Part shown: piece after piece, positions 1 through 7,805 of the stretch | Numbering within the stretch: the first letter of the stretch is position 1 | Layout: the number at the start of each line of letters is the position of its first letter | Origin: Planctomycetaceae bacterium | GTDB lineage: Bacteria; Planctomycetota; Planctomycetia; Planctomycetales; Planctomycetaceae | Length of the DNA: 23,072 bases | Direction: 5' to 3' | Assembly: GCA_027000105.1 (NCBI GenBank) | Contig: JALTOP010000123.1 | Coordinates: forward strand, 1-23,072 | The notes under the pieces: generated by a model | The model's input: only the letters and a program-made list of their open reading frames with translations | The model's database searches: none | What the model was told of the DNA's origin: nothing | Program-made: the position numbers and the translations under genes

Positions 1-102
1 GTTAACGACAACCATTTTACCCCTCTGTTTCACCACGACAGGGCATCTCCACGTGAAGTACAAGAGACGACAAAACAAAACCTCTCTCCCTGCTTGCGCC
101 CG

Positions 103-1419
103 TTACGGAGAATTGATCGACAGTTCGTATTTGCGGAGAATTTCAAGCGTGGCCTCGTGATGGGGATCATATTTGAGGACGCTCCTGAGCCAGGTCAATC
201 CTTGAGACTCGGAGATATACTTCAGAATAAGCAATCCGACTTGATAGCGAGACTCGACATCAGCCGGGTTTTTCCTGAGTTTATCAATCAATACGTCTGT
301 TTTGGCAAGTGCTTTATTGGCCTCGGTTACCTTTTCCGCTTCCTGAGCCGCTTCTTTATCGCGGCCGACCCGTTTCAATGCAATCGAATAGCTGTATCGG
401 GCCTCCCAGTCGTAAGGATCGATCGCAATCGCCTGTTCGTAATATTGGACAGCCTTTGGATAATGCCCCATCGCCAGTTCCAATTTTCCATTGACCACAA
501 AATATTTTGCCTTGGCCTTGACGACTGGATCGCCGAGATACCGATAGGCGTCTTCCAGTTCTTTCTCGTCTTCTTCTTCACATCGGTCGAGATACTCCCG
601 GGCCTTTTCATATTGCTGGAGTTGAAGATAACACTCTGCGATTCCGATGAGTCCAGGCTGTTTCACTTTCATAAGCCTGTTGGACAGTTCGTAATAATGA
701 ATCGCCTGTTCATACTTCTGTTTGATCACGAGAATCCGAGCCAGATTATAGGCCGCTGCCGCGTAACGGGGAGAAAGTTCAAGAGACTTTCGAAAAGCCT
801 TTTCCGCCCCCTCCATATCCGAAACATGCTCCAACAGTCTCCCCTTGAGAAACGGGGCTTGAGGATCGCCAGGAATATCGGACTCCCATTTGGCGAGCAA
901 CTGAAAAGCCTCGTCAATGCGATATTGCAGGATACACCCCCGGATGTAGGCATCGCAGACTTCGGAAAGCTCCTCACCATTTTGCAACAACTCGGCGAAA
1001 TGCTTTTCCAGTTCATCCATTTTGCCCGATTGGGCCAATGCGAGCCATTGCTCACGCTGCAGGACGTATTCATCATACCCCAGCGCTTTGGCTACCTGGA
1101 GCTGATGAGCCATTTCGGGGAAGCGACTTCTTTTGCGAAAATAGCGGGCGCGTAAAAAGGCAAATTCCGGGCGTCTTAATCCCGTCGCCTCTCCCCGATC
1201 GATCCAACCCAGAGCTGCGGGAAGATTCTGCTCGAAAAAGGCATGGCGAGCACGGCCGGCACAATAACCCGGATAATACCAGTAAGCACCGCCGAGAAGG
1301 AGCAAAAGAACGGCCATCAATACGACAGACCGATAGACAACTGTTCGCGATATCCTCCTCGAAACCGATGGGAAAAACAGTAACGGGAAAAGCGGTAGCA
1401 AAATAAAAAAGGGGCTCAT
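103..1419 (-). CDS. Membrane-anchored TPR-repeat protein
   Basis: The predicted protein has 438 residues. Its first 50 are strongly hydrophobic, with two candidate membrane segments (about residues 1-17 and 31-48) around a short basic stretch. The rest is helical and made of tetratricopeptide repeats: the clearest are AEKAFRKSLELSPRYAAAAY and AVQYYEQAIAIDPYDWEARY, with the usual A/Y/P spacing. TPR domains are protein-interaction scaffolds, so this is probably a membrane-tethered adaptor facing one compartment; the partner is unknown. The frame is open back to 1527, but I chose the ATG at 1419 because the hydrophobic anchor starts right after it, a purine-rich GGGGAGAG lies upstream, and the extra 36 residues are tryptophan-rich and include a tandem repeat. 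A large antisense frame over the same DNA is a shadow. It stands alone on the minus strand. Confidence 0.85.
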   Translation of the reverse strand: MSPFFILLPLFPLLFFPSVSRRISRTVVYRSVVLMAVLLLLLGGAYWYYPGYCAGRARHAFFEQNLPAALGWIDRGEATGLRRPEFAFLRARYFRKRSRFPEMAHQLQVAKALGYDEYVLQREQWLALAQSGKMDELEKHFAELLQNGEELSEVCDAYIRGCILQYRIDEAFQLLAKWESDIPGDPQAPFLKGRLLEHVSDMEGAEKAFRKSLELSPRYAAAAYNLARILVIKQKYEQAIHYYELSNRLMKVKQPGLIGIAECYLQLQQYEKAREYLDRCEEEDEKELEDAYRYLGDPVVKAKAKYFVVNGKLELAMGHYPKAVQYYEQAIAIDPYDWEARYSYSIALKRVGRDKEAAQEAEKVTEANKALAKTDVLIDKLRKNPADVESRYQVGLLILKYISESQGLTWLRSVLKYDPHHEATLEILRKYELSINSP

Positions 1420-1504
1420 GCTGTCTGTCTCGCTCTCCCCGAAATCGGTTTGCCCACCCCACCATCTGGCACACCCCCGGACACGCCAGAGTTGGCCATA
1501 CTCC

Positions 1505-1528
1505 GTTTCCCACAAAGTTTCCCACAAA
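1505..1528. repeat. Perfect 12-bp tandem duplication
   Basis: GTTTCCCACAAA occurs twice head to tail (1505-1516 and 1517-1528), upstream of the chosen start of the TPR gene. It is the kind of short duplication made by replication slippage, or it could be a paired protein-binding site in the leader. Nothing in the sequence decides between these. Confidence 0.7.
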
Positions 1529-1579
1529 ACTGAACTTCGACCAATCTGCTGACAAACTTTCTAATTGATGTTGAACCTC

Positions 1580-1610
1580 ATCCGGTATTTTCACTTGCGA
1601 AATACCTGAT
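1580..1610. other. Inverted repeat, hairpin without T-tract
   Basis: The arms ATCcGGTATTT and AAATACCtGAT pair over 10 of 11 positions around a 9-base loop. It lies about 30 bases past the stop codon of the minus-strand remnant ending at 1642, and upstream of the TPR gene. There is no run of T on either side, so it is not a classic intrinsic terminator. It could be an mRNA 3' stabilising hairpin or an operator. Confidence 0.5.
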
Positions 1611-1641
1611 GGCAACACAGATCCAACAGCCGCTGGCAACA

Positions 1642-1999
1642 TTAGAGCATTCCTGCCATTTTTTTGGCAATCGACTTGACTTTCGAGGCAGAACTGGCGG
1701 ACTCCAACTGCTCGCACAACGTCAATAATTCATCGGAAATGTTCGGGAAGGATGTCACCATTTCCTTCTTCGATGCGGAATTGCCGTTATTTCTGACTGT
1801 CTGTCTCGCCAGTTCTTCCGCATGTTAGCCGAGTTTGCTATCCTCAACGGCAGTATTCAGACTAACTTTTACAGGATCCACGCGGTCTCGTCAATCTGTC
1901 GATAAATCGTGCAGGGAACTGCAAGGCCTGTCCAGCAACGTGGTTCGGATTCGTTGTGGCGTCGGAAAACGAACTGCCCAGCTTTTGAACGGGAGTCAT
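1642..1999 (-). pseudogene. Possible decayed small gene in two frames
   Basis: On the minus strand an ATG at 1999 opens a 45-codon frame ending at a TAG at 1862-1864 (it begins MTPVQKLGSSF). A second frame, offset by one base, then reads protein-like text to a TAA at 1642-1644, ending SASKVKSIAKKMAGML, but it is interrupted by TGA at 1891-1893 and TAA at 1825-1827. Read through those stops it gives VDPVKVSLNTAVEDSKLG then HAEELARQTVRNN, which looks like one helical protein broken by a nonsense change and a frameshift. The only ATG within the last open piece (1761) has a purine stretch too close to act as a good ribosome site. The alternative is two unrelated tiny ORFs or chance. I do not recognise the family. 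Confidence 0.3.
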
Positions 2000-2034
2000 T
2001 CTGTAACACCTGACTCTGTCACCTGCAGTTCCTG

Positions 2035-2862
2035 ATGAGCCCGACCATTCCCGTGTTTAATCAGCGGCAGTTTTTACGTGACACATCACTTATGAGACAT
2101 ATCAAAAAATTCAAAAACCCGACCATTATCAACTCACCAGCTTATGAGTTGTTTATTCTGGGATTGTGCATTCTGGCTTTGGTAATTTTTGCCGAAGAGA
2201 TGTTTTTTCATGTCAGCGGAGACGTGCTCTACGTATTGCAAACAGTCGATTTTGCCATTTGTGTAGTCTTTATTTTCGATTTTTTACTACGATTACTCAT
2301 TGCAGAAAACCGCATAAAATACCTGATGACCTGGGGATGGTTGGATTTGCTTTCGAGTATTCCGGCGATCGAACTGTTCCGGATCGGACGGTTGGCCAGG
2401 GTTCTGCGTATCTTTAAGGGAATCCGCTCGGTTCGAAATCTGGCTAACCGAATGTCTGCCTCGCGTTCCGAATTCGCTCTCTCGCTGGCAACTTTGGTCA
2501 CAGTAACAACCGTGCTGAGCGGCTCCGTTGCCGTGCTGATCTTTGAGAGAGGTGTCCAGGGATCGGGAATCCATGACGGCCGCGATGCGATCTGGTGGGC
2601 TGTTGTTACCATGACGACCGTCGGGTATGGCGACTATGTGCCGGTAACAACCGGCGGACGCGTTGTCGCCATGGTTCTGATGACTCTGGGCGTTGCGATA
2701 TTCGCTACCTATACCGGTTTTGTCGCAACAATGTTGCTGGAGCCGGCAGAATCCGAGCAGAACGAAGAACTGGACCAAATACGTCTTGAATTGAAAGAGC
2801 TTCGCGAACAGTTGGCAACACTCAATTCCATTCTTGGGAAAGAAAACGGCAAGGGAATCTGA
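2035..2862 (+). CDS. Voltage-gated-type potassium channel
   Basis: This 275-residue protein has the six-transmembrane layout of the voltage-gated K+ channel superfamily. S1 to S3 lie at about residues 37-110. An S4-like segment at 113-135 carries regularly spaced arginines (RIGRLARVLRIFKGIRSVR). S5 is at about 147-171. A pore helix and the selectivity filter TMTTVGYGD sit at 192-200, and S6 at 209-235. TVGYGD is the K+ filter signature. The C-terminus (241-268) is a charged heptad-like helix, probably a tetramerising coiled coil; there is no RCK or cyclic-nucleotide domain. It should pass K+ across the inner membrane. An ATG at 2092 is an equally possible start, since neither has a clear ribosome site. 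The stop is 5 bases before the next gene, so the two are probably cotranscribed. Confidence 0.9.
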   Translation: MSPTIPVFNQRQFLRDTSLMRHIKKFKNPTIINSPAYELFILGLCILALVIFAEEMFFHVSGDVLYVLQTVDFAICVVFIFDFLLRLLIAENRIKYLMTWGWLDLLSSIPAIELFRIGRLARVLRIFKGIRSVRNLANRMSASRSEFALSLATLVTVTTVLSGSVAVLIFERGVQGSGIHDGRDAIWWAVVTMTTVGYGDYVPVTTGGRVVAMVLMTLGVAIFATYTGFVATMLLEPAESEQNEELDQIRLELKELREQLATLNSILGKENGKGI

Positions 2863-2867
2863 ACGCG

Positions 2868-3332
2868 ATGATCATTATCAAAACATACAAGTTTTATGCC
2901 GCCCATCGGAATGAGGAACTGGCCGATAAATGTTGCAACTTGCACGGCCATCGTTACGGTGTACGCTGTTTCTTCGAAGTCTTCAGGCAGGGAGATATCA
3001 GCACGCTGTTCAGTGAATTCGATGAGAAAATCGAACCCCTGATCAAAACAGAGTACGACCACTCCATGCTCATCAACAAGAACGATACCATGTACGAGAC
3101 ACTTCTCACCCACATGCAACGAACGGGCGAGCAGTTGCGGTTGAAGGTTTTTGACCGTCCAACAAGTGTCGAAAACCTGTCCCACCTGCTTTTTACCGAA
3201 ATTACCGAACTCGGTTTCACATTGCAGGCCATTGAAGTACAGGAAACCGATACCTCCATTATTCGCTACACCCGCGATGATTGGCTCGCTGATAACGAAC
3301 GCTTCGGAAACTCTCAAGACGTAATCGTCTGA
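2868..3332 (+). CDS. 6-pyruvoyltetrahydropterin synthase / QueD family
   Basis: The 154 residues match the T-fold family that contains QueD (6-carboxy-5,6,7,8-tetrahydropterin synthase, queuosine/7-deazapurine route) and PTPS. The zinc ligands are visible as His13 (YAAHRNE), His26 and His28 (LHGHRYG). Cys22, four residues before the first histidine of HGH, fits the catalytic cysteine of QueD. YDHSML (Asp64-His65) supplies the rest of the catalytic set, PTSVENLSH is the family motif, and Glu126 in ETDTS fits the pterin-binding glutamate. Substrate choice between the subfamilies cannot be settled here, and no queC, queE or folE neighbour is present to help. It starts 5 bases after the K+ channel gene, suggesting coexpression rather than a shared pathway. 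Confidence 0.85.
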   Translation: MIIIKTYKFYAAHRNEELADKCCNLHGHRYGVRCFFEVFRQGDISTLFSEFDEKIEPLIKTEYDHSMLINKNDTMYETLLTHMQRTGEQLRLKVFDRPTSVENLSHLLFTEITELGFTLQAIEVQETDTSIIRYTRDDWLADNERFGNSQDVIV

Positions 3333-3420
3333 CGCAGCACTCTTTCTGAACATGAGCAAGGTAACAAGGTAGGGGGCCGGTTCGACCAGCCGGATTGGAG
3401 AAACGGTTGGTGAGAAGTTA

Positions 3421-3566
3421 TCACGCCAAGCCGCAATGACGCCAAGAGTTTTTCATATTGGGTTCCCAAACGAGCAAAAACGAATAAAACCACTTTGGGA
3501 TATACCCCTTCCTCTTTCTTTCCCTCTCCCTTTTCTTTGCGCCTTTGTGTCATTGCGCGAGATTAT
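3421..3566. repeat. Imperfect inverted-repeat unit, MITE-like
   Basis: Two outward copies of the motif CGCAATGAC lie in opposite orientation (3432-3440, and its complement GTCATTGCG at 3549-3557). The flanks also match loosely: GCCAAGA to one side, and the complement of GCAAAGA on the other. Together they bound about 145 bases with no coding potential. This resembles the scattered CGC-AA-GACGC-type intergenic repeats of environmental bacteria, or a small non-autonomous element. I see no transposase. Confidence 0.45.
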
Positions 3567-3574
3567 TTTCACGC

Positions 3575-3729
3575 AACGGCCAGGCATTGCAAGCGGAACG
3601 GCGCCAGCCGTCCGGTAGTAGCTACTCCCCCTACTATAGCGATAATAAACACGGCTCACAGAGCCGAAGCACAAAACACCAACCGAGATGCCCAGCACAA
3701 AACGTTAACCGAGGCACCCGAGTCAGTAG
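3575..3729. repeat. Dispersed intergenic repeat, copy 1
   Basis: This stretch shares a long, ordered set of matches with 8931-9080. It has CATTGCAAGCGGA-CGGCGCCAGCC with GTCCGGT following directly, then a variable middle, then ATAAACACGGCTCACAGA, then GCACAAAAC and a GGCACCC-containing tail. It holds two small hairpins: CGGAaCGGC around GCCA pairing with GCCGTCCG, and CGGCT-cacag-AGCCG. The same order of blocks in two intergenic sites shows a repeat family rather than chance. It follows the QueD-type gene on the plus strand and the oxidoreductase gene on the minus strand (both genes end toward it). Confidence 0.8.
3668..3719. repeat. 26-bp tandem duplication inside repeat copy 1
   Basis: Two 26-base units run head to tail (3668-3693 and 3694-3719). 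Both start AGCACAAAAC, have AACCGAG in the middle and end CCC, with about five differences. Copy 2 of the dispersed repeat has only one such unit, so copy 1 probably expanded locally. Confidence 0.7.
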
Positions 3730-3748
3730 CGGAACGTAACTGTTCAAC

Positions 3749-5083
3749 TCAGCTGAGTTTTTTAATTTCAAATCCTTTACGGTACTGGCGGGTCAAGTAG
3801 CGGTTCGCCTGTGGTTTGTTGGTTATCTTGAGGGCCTTCCCATCAAATTCGAGCTTCTCTTTCGGGAAAAAGGCGGCGACATTTCCAAGTTGAACCGCTT
3901 CAGTCAGATGTGCTCCGTATTCAAACCCATCGCTCGGCTGTTTGTGTGCAAGACAGCCATCGACCCAACCGTGATAATGATTCAGGTTTTCGGCCGGCTC
4001 AAACTTGAAATTCGGTCTGTTAAGGTAGGGCATGCTGTAATGGGGCAGAATGAGATTTGCCTGCTCACCAATAAAGAGGGAACCATTGGCGGGCAGTTTC
4101 TGACCTTTAGCAAGTTCGGCAAGTGAGGGATCAGGTCTTCTTCCACCATCGTACCAGGTAATCGGCAGCGTTTTTTCCGCCGTGTACTCAGTGCCGGGAA
4201 CAACGTACCGAATTGTTTCCTGCATCGGCCAGACTTCGTCATTTATTCCTGAATGTTCCGAGACAACACTGATCGGGTCGCCCGTAATTTTGAGAGCCGT
4301 GTAAACGGGATCGAGAAGATGGCAACCAAAATCTCCGATCGCTCCCGAGCCGAAATCCTGCCAGTCTCTCCAGGCAAAGGGGTGATAGATGCGAGGCCCG
4401 GCATACGGACGCATTGGAGCAACACCGATCCAGAGATCCCAGTCCAGCGTTTTGGGAACAGGATCGTTTTGTGTGGGACGCTCCGAGAATCCACTTCTTC
4501 CGTGACCAGTAGTACCAACCCAGGAGTGAACGGCTTTTACCTTTCCGATCACCCCGTCTTGAATCAGCTGAACGGCACTGCGATACGCCGTGTGCGAGTG
4601 AATTTGATTCCCCATACGGGTAATGACACCGGATTTCGCTGCATGGAGACGCATCTGCCGCGCCTCCCAAACCGTTCGCGTCAGGGGTTTCTGGCAATAG
4701 ACATGCTTGCCCAGGTTCATCGCATCGATACTGATTTTCGCGTGTGTGTGGTCCGGAGTCGAGACGGTCACTGCATCGATTTTATCGCCCAGTTCCTCCA
4801 GCATGATTCGATAATCCTGATAGATCGGAGCGTCGGGCACATATTGACGAACTTTGGTGGTGCGGGCTACATCGACATCGCAAAAGGCGACAAAGCTCGC
4901 TTGCGGATGGCTGCCAACTTCCCGTATGTCCGACCAACCCTTGCCATCAGCACCGATCCCTGCAATCTGCAGTTTTGAATTCAGATTGCGGCCCCTCACA
5001 AAAGCAGGAGCGGCAAAACTTGCCGACAGGGCAACGGTCGTTTGCAGAAAAGAACGGCGAGAACATCGAGGCGATTGTACCAT
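3749..5083 (-). CDS. Tat-exported Gfo/Idh/MocA family oxidoreductase
   Basis: The 444-residue protein starts with a twin-arginine signal (CSRRSFLQTTVALSASFAAP), so it should be exported folded with its cofactor. A Rossmann NAD(P)-binding domain follows (about 38-160): QIAGIGADGKG is the dinucleotide loop, DVDVAR ends strand 2, and STPDHTHA is the usual post-strand motif. The family's EKP motif appears as CQKPL: the lysine is kept and the glutamate is Gln. The C-terminal half is the alpha/beta substrate domain, with DFGSGAIGDFGCHLLDP holding the conserved Gly-Asp and His residues. The family oxidises or reduces sugars and inositols; the substrate here is not predictable. Secreted paralogues of this type are abundant in Planctomycetota. 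It is monocistronic, and the ribosome site is weak. Confidence 0.9.
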   Translation of the reverse strand: MVQSPRCSRRSFLQTTVALSASFAAPAFVRGRNLNSKLQIAGIGADGKGWSDIREVGSHPQASFVAFCDVDVARTTKVRQYVPDAPIYQDYRIMLEELGDKIDAVTVSTPDHTHAKISIDAMNLGKHVYCQKPLTRTVWEARQMRLHAAKSGVITRMGNQIHSHTAYRSAVQLIQDGVIGKVKAVHSWVGTTGHGRSGFSERPTQNDPVPKTLDWDLWIGVAPMRPYAGPRIYHPFAWRDWQDFGSGAIGDFGCHLLDPVYTALKITGDPISVVSEHSGINDEVWPMQETIRYVVPGTEYTAEKTLPITWYDGGRRPDPSLAELAKGQKLPANGSLFIGEQANLILPHYSMPYLNRPNFKFEPAENLNHYHGWVDGCLAHKQPSDGFEYGAHLTEAVQLGNVAAFFPKEKLEFDGKALKITNKPQANRYLTRQYRKGFEIKKLS

Positions 5084-5582
5084 GATTGTCGAACCTGATA
5101 ACTGAAGGAGGGGGATGCATCAAATCATACTTATCGATCATTCTATTGGTGCAAACTCCAGCTGTGCAAGCGAATGGCAAAGGGAATGCCGATATCGGGC
5201 AAAAAGGAGGATCCCGGCATCAGGCTTGGCTTCGGGGAAAGAAAATGGGAAAAAAAGAGCATATCCTTGCGAATTTAGTTGACATTCACCTCCTTTTTGT
5301 CAACCATTGTGGCACACGCCTAGAATTCATGTCGAACACCGTTCAGGGATGGCGGTCACTTCCAGTAAAGATCGATTGTCGTCAACACAGTCCAGTTTTC
5401 CCCTCGATTCAGCGAATAGTTTCGGTTTTGTCGCAGCGTTTTTTCTTCAGTAGCCTTTTTACGTTCGTTCAGTGAAGCGGTTCTGTCGAATACCGGTTCC
5501 GCTGAATACAACAGGGAGATCCCGGGCGCGGAGATTTCAGTTCTTTTTGACTTCACTAATTCAATAATAAAGTTTTGATTCG
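5084..5582. other. 499-base intergenic region
   Basis: The stretch lies between the divergently transcribed oxidoreductase and coaE genes, so it should hold both promoters. I see no protein-like frame. One inverted pair, GTTGAC (5278-5283) and GTCAAC (5299-5304), stands out; it includes a TTGACA with no good -10 box at the right distance. A/T-rich sequence precedes the coaE start. I do not recognise a riboswitch. Confidence 0.5.
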
Positions 5583-6218
5583 ATGTCGAATCAGTTTATA
5601 ACCCTCTGTTTCGTAGGAGGGGTTGGTTCCGGGAAAAGTACGCTGGCTCGATGGCTGGGTGAAAAATGTGAACTGCCTGTTGTCGATGGCGATCGTCTGG
5701 GGCACGCCGCATTGAAGCGGCCAGATGTAATATCACAACTTGTTGAACATTTTGGATCGGGTATTCTTGATTCTGAAGGGGAGATCGATCGTTCGAAACT
5801 GGGTTCGTGTGTCTGGGGGGACGATCCACAATCTGTTCAGAATCGCAAGGAGCTTGAACAAATTGTGCATCCGGTCATCCGACAAGCGATGCAGGAGGCA
5901 ATCGAACAGGCCCGTCAAACCGGGAAGCGGGGGATTATCATCGATGCCGCTGTCATCCTTGAAGCTGGCTGGCAGGGAGCCTGCGACCGGGTGATTTTTG
6001 TGGAGACTCCCGAGGAGAACAGACTGGCTCATGTCATCGAGTCCCGAAACTGGTCCGAACAGGAGTTCAGAAAAAGGGAGCGTAGCCAACTCGATCTGAA
6101 TACAAAGAGGAAACAGGCCCATTTTGTGGTTGATAATTCAGGATCAATCGAACAGGCAGGGCGTCAGTTGACGCAGTGGTTGCGTCAGCAATCAGGCTGG
6201 TCTCCCGGTGAGACCTGA
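5583..6218 (+). CDS. coaE: Dephospho-CoA kinase
   Basis: The protein phosphorylates the 3' hydroxyl of dephospho-CoA, the last step of coenzyme A synthesis, in the cytoplasm. Its 211 residues fit the family length. The P-loop is GGVGSGKST at 12-20. VVDGDRLGH at 33-41 matches the conserved Asp-x-Asp/Arg substrate region, GEIDRSKLG at 66-74 is the lid-side family motif, and HPVIR and IIIDAAVILEAGW follow in the expected order. The last residues overlap a GGTCTC-ccggt-GAGACC hairpin (about 6199-6215) without a T run, which may be a weak attenuator before rho. The start is supported by the glycine loop sitting 11 residues in. It precedes rho by 171 bases. Confidence 0.93.
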   Translation: MSNQFITLCFVGGVGSGKSTLARWLGEKCELPVVDGDRLGHAALKRPDVISQLVEHFGSGILDSEGEIDRSKLGSCVWGDDPQSVQNRKELEQIVHPVIRQAMQEAIEQARQTGKRGIIIDAAVILEAGWQGACDRVIFVETPEENRLAHVIESRNWSEQEFRKRERSQLDLNTKRKQAHFVVDNSGSIEQAGRQLTQWLRQQSGWSPGET

Positions 6219-6389
6219 TAACGTGGAAACCTGACCATACCTTGATGAAAAAAGAATTGTCGATGTAGTCGAATGTCTTGGCCGTTTGAATTCTATGTTC
6301 ACGCTTTCCGGGTGTGACCGTTCGGCGCAGGCAAGTTGTAAACACTCCAAATTTTTGCCAACCTCGTTTGTCCAATCTGGAACATCTTC

Positions 6390-7739
6390 ATGACAACAGA
6401 AACACATTCCAAAGGGCGCGGCTCTTCACGTTCTGGTGGCAATGGCGACGACCTCTACGGGAACGCCAAACATAACAATGTCAACATCGCAGAACTCCAA
6501 AAACTGACGATGAAAGAACTGCTCGAACTCGCCCGAAAAGAAAACCTGACTGAAATCACCGGCCTGAAAAAACAGGACCTCATCTTCAAAATCCTGAAAG
6601 AACGGACGAAGATGAACGGACTGATGTTCGGTGAAGGAACGCTGGAAATACTGCCGGACGGTTTCGGCTTTTTGCGAAGCCCCGATTATCATTACCTTCC
6701 GTGTCCGGACGACATTTATGTCTCTCCGAGCCAGATACGCCGGTTCGGTTTGCGTGTCGGGGCTACCGTGGCGGGGCAAATCCGTCCTCCCAAGGAAAAT
6801 GAGCGATATTTCGCTCTGCTCAGAGTGGAAGCCATCAACGGGCAAGACCCCAACTTGCTGGCCGAGAAGGTTTTCTTTGATGACCTGACACCACTGCATC
6901 CCGATCAGCGGTTGCGACTGGCACTTGATCCGCTTGATGTCAGTTCAAGAGTGGTCGATCTGGTCGCTCCCATCGGAATGGGGCAGCGGGGTCTGATCGT
7001 TTCTCCTCCCCGAGCCGGAAAGACGATTCTGCTGCAAAATCTGGCAAAATCGGTTTTGCACAATCATCCGGAGGCCTACGTGTTCATGTTGCTCATTGAT
7101 GAACGCCCGGAAGAAGTGACCGACATGGAAAACCAGGTCAAGGGAGATCGTTGTGAAGTCATCAGCAGTACGTTCGATGAACCGCCCAGCCGTCACATTC
7201 AGGTATCTGAAATGGTGATCGAGAAGGCGAAGCGAATGGTCGAATACGGGCACGATGTCATCATCTTTCTGGATTCGATCACAAGGCTGGCCCGGGCCTG
7301 GAACTCGGAAGTTCCTCACTCGGGAAAAATACTCAGCGGGGGGGTCGATGCGAATGCGCTGCAACATCCCAAACGCTTTTTTGGGGCAGCCAGGAATGTT
7401 GAAGAAGGCGGGAGTCTGACAATCATTGCCACCGCGCTTGTCGATACCGGTAGCAAAATGGACGATGTCATCTTCGAGGAATTCAAAGGGACAGGAAATA
7501 CCGAATTGCATCTGGATCGACGGATGGTAGAAAAGAGAGTCTGGCCCGCGATTGATGTCAATAAATCCGGAACCCGCCGGGAAGAATTATTGATGGACGA
7601 AGAAGAACTTCGCCGCATCTGGATTTTACGACGTGTGCTCAGCGACATGAATCCGGTTGAGGCAATGGAACTGCTGACCAATCGCATGAAGCGAACAAAA
7701 ACAAACGAAGAATTTCTGATGAGCATGAATCTGAATTAG
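6390..7739 (+). CDS. rho: Transcription termination factor Rho
   Basis: Rho is the hexameric RNA-DNA helicase that ends transcription at C-rich rut sites. The 449 residues carry a short Ser/Gly/Asn-rich leader (about 1-30), a Rho-N helical domain (33-75, NIAELQKLTMKELLELAR), the cold-shock RNA-binding fold with DGFGFLRSP at 90-98, and the ATPase domain. Walker A is VSPPRAGKT (204-212) and Walker B is IIFLDSITR (291-299), with the Q-loop around SGGVDANALQHPKRFFGAAR and the R-loop near GTGNTELHLDRR. All catalytic elements are intact. There is no large insertion such as actinobacterial Rho carries. No clear Shine-Dalgarno precedes the ATG. The 171-base leader may carry rho autoregulation, but no structure proves it. 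Confidence 0.97.
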   Translation: MTTETHSKGRGSSRSGGNGDDLYGNAKHNNVNIAELQKLTMKELLELARKENLTEITGLKKQDLIFKILKERTKMNGLMFGEGTLEILPDGFGFLRSPDYHYLPCPDDIYVSPSQIRRFGLRVGATVAGQIRPPKENERYFALLRVEAINGQDPNLLAEKVFFDDLTPLHPDQRLRLALDPLDVSSRVVDLVAPIGMGQRGLIVSPPRAGKTILLQNLAKSVLHNHPEAYVFMLLIDERPEEVTDMENQVKGDRCEVISSTFDEPPSRHIQVSEMVIEKAKRMVEYGHDVIIFLDSITRLARAWNSEVPHSGKILSGGVDANALQHPKRFFGAARNVEEGGSLTIIATALVDTGSKMDDVIFEEFKGTGNTELHLDRRMVEKRVWPAIDVNKSGTRREELLMDEEELRRIWILRRVLSDMNPVEAMELLTNRMKRTKTNEEFLMSMNLN

Positions 7740-7805
7740 TGTAATCAGCGTCTTGTCTCGTCAGGCAAAGTCTGTGCTCCCTTTCCAATTTTCGAACAGG
7801 ATCCC

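Noticed and set aside
94..1155. Long plus-strand open frame of 353 codons
   Set aside because: It lies antisense to the TPR protein, whose repeats and membrane anchor are coherent. The plus-strand reading is Phe/Leu/Arg-rich with no motif, as expected of a shadow.
1420..1527. N-terminal extension of the TPR protein by 36 residues
   Set aside because: The extra text is Trp-rich, overlaps a 12-base tandem repeat and would precede the membrane anchor. The ATG at 1419 has a better purine-rich leader.
1835..2035. Plus-strand 66-residue frame abutting the K+ channel start
   Set aside because: Ser/Arg/Val-rich text without motif or ribosome site; the DNA reads more protein-like on the minus strand.
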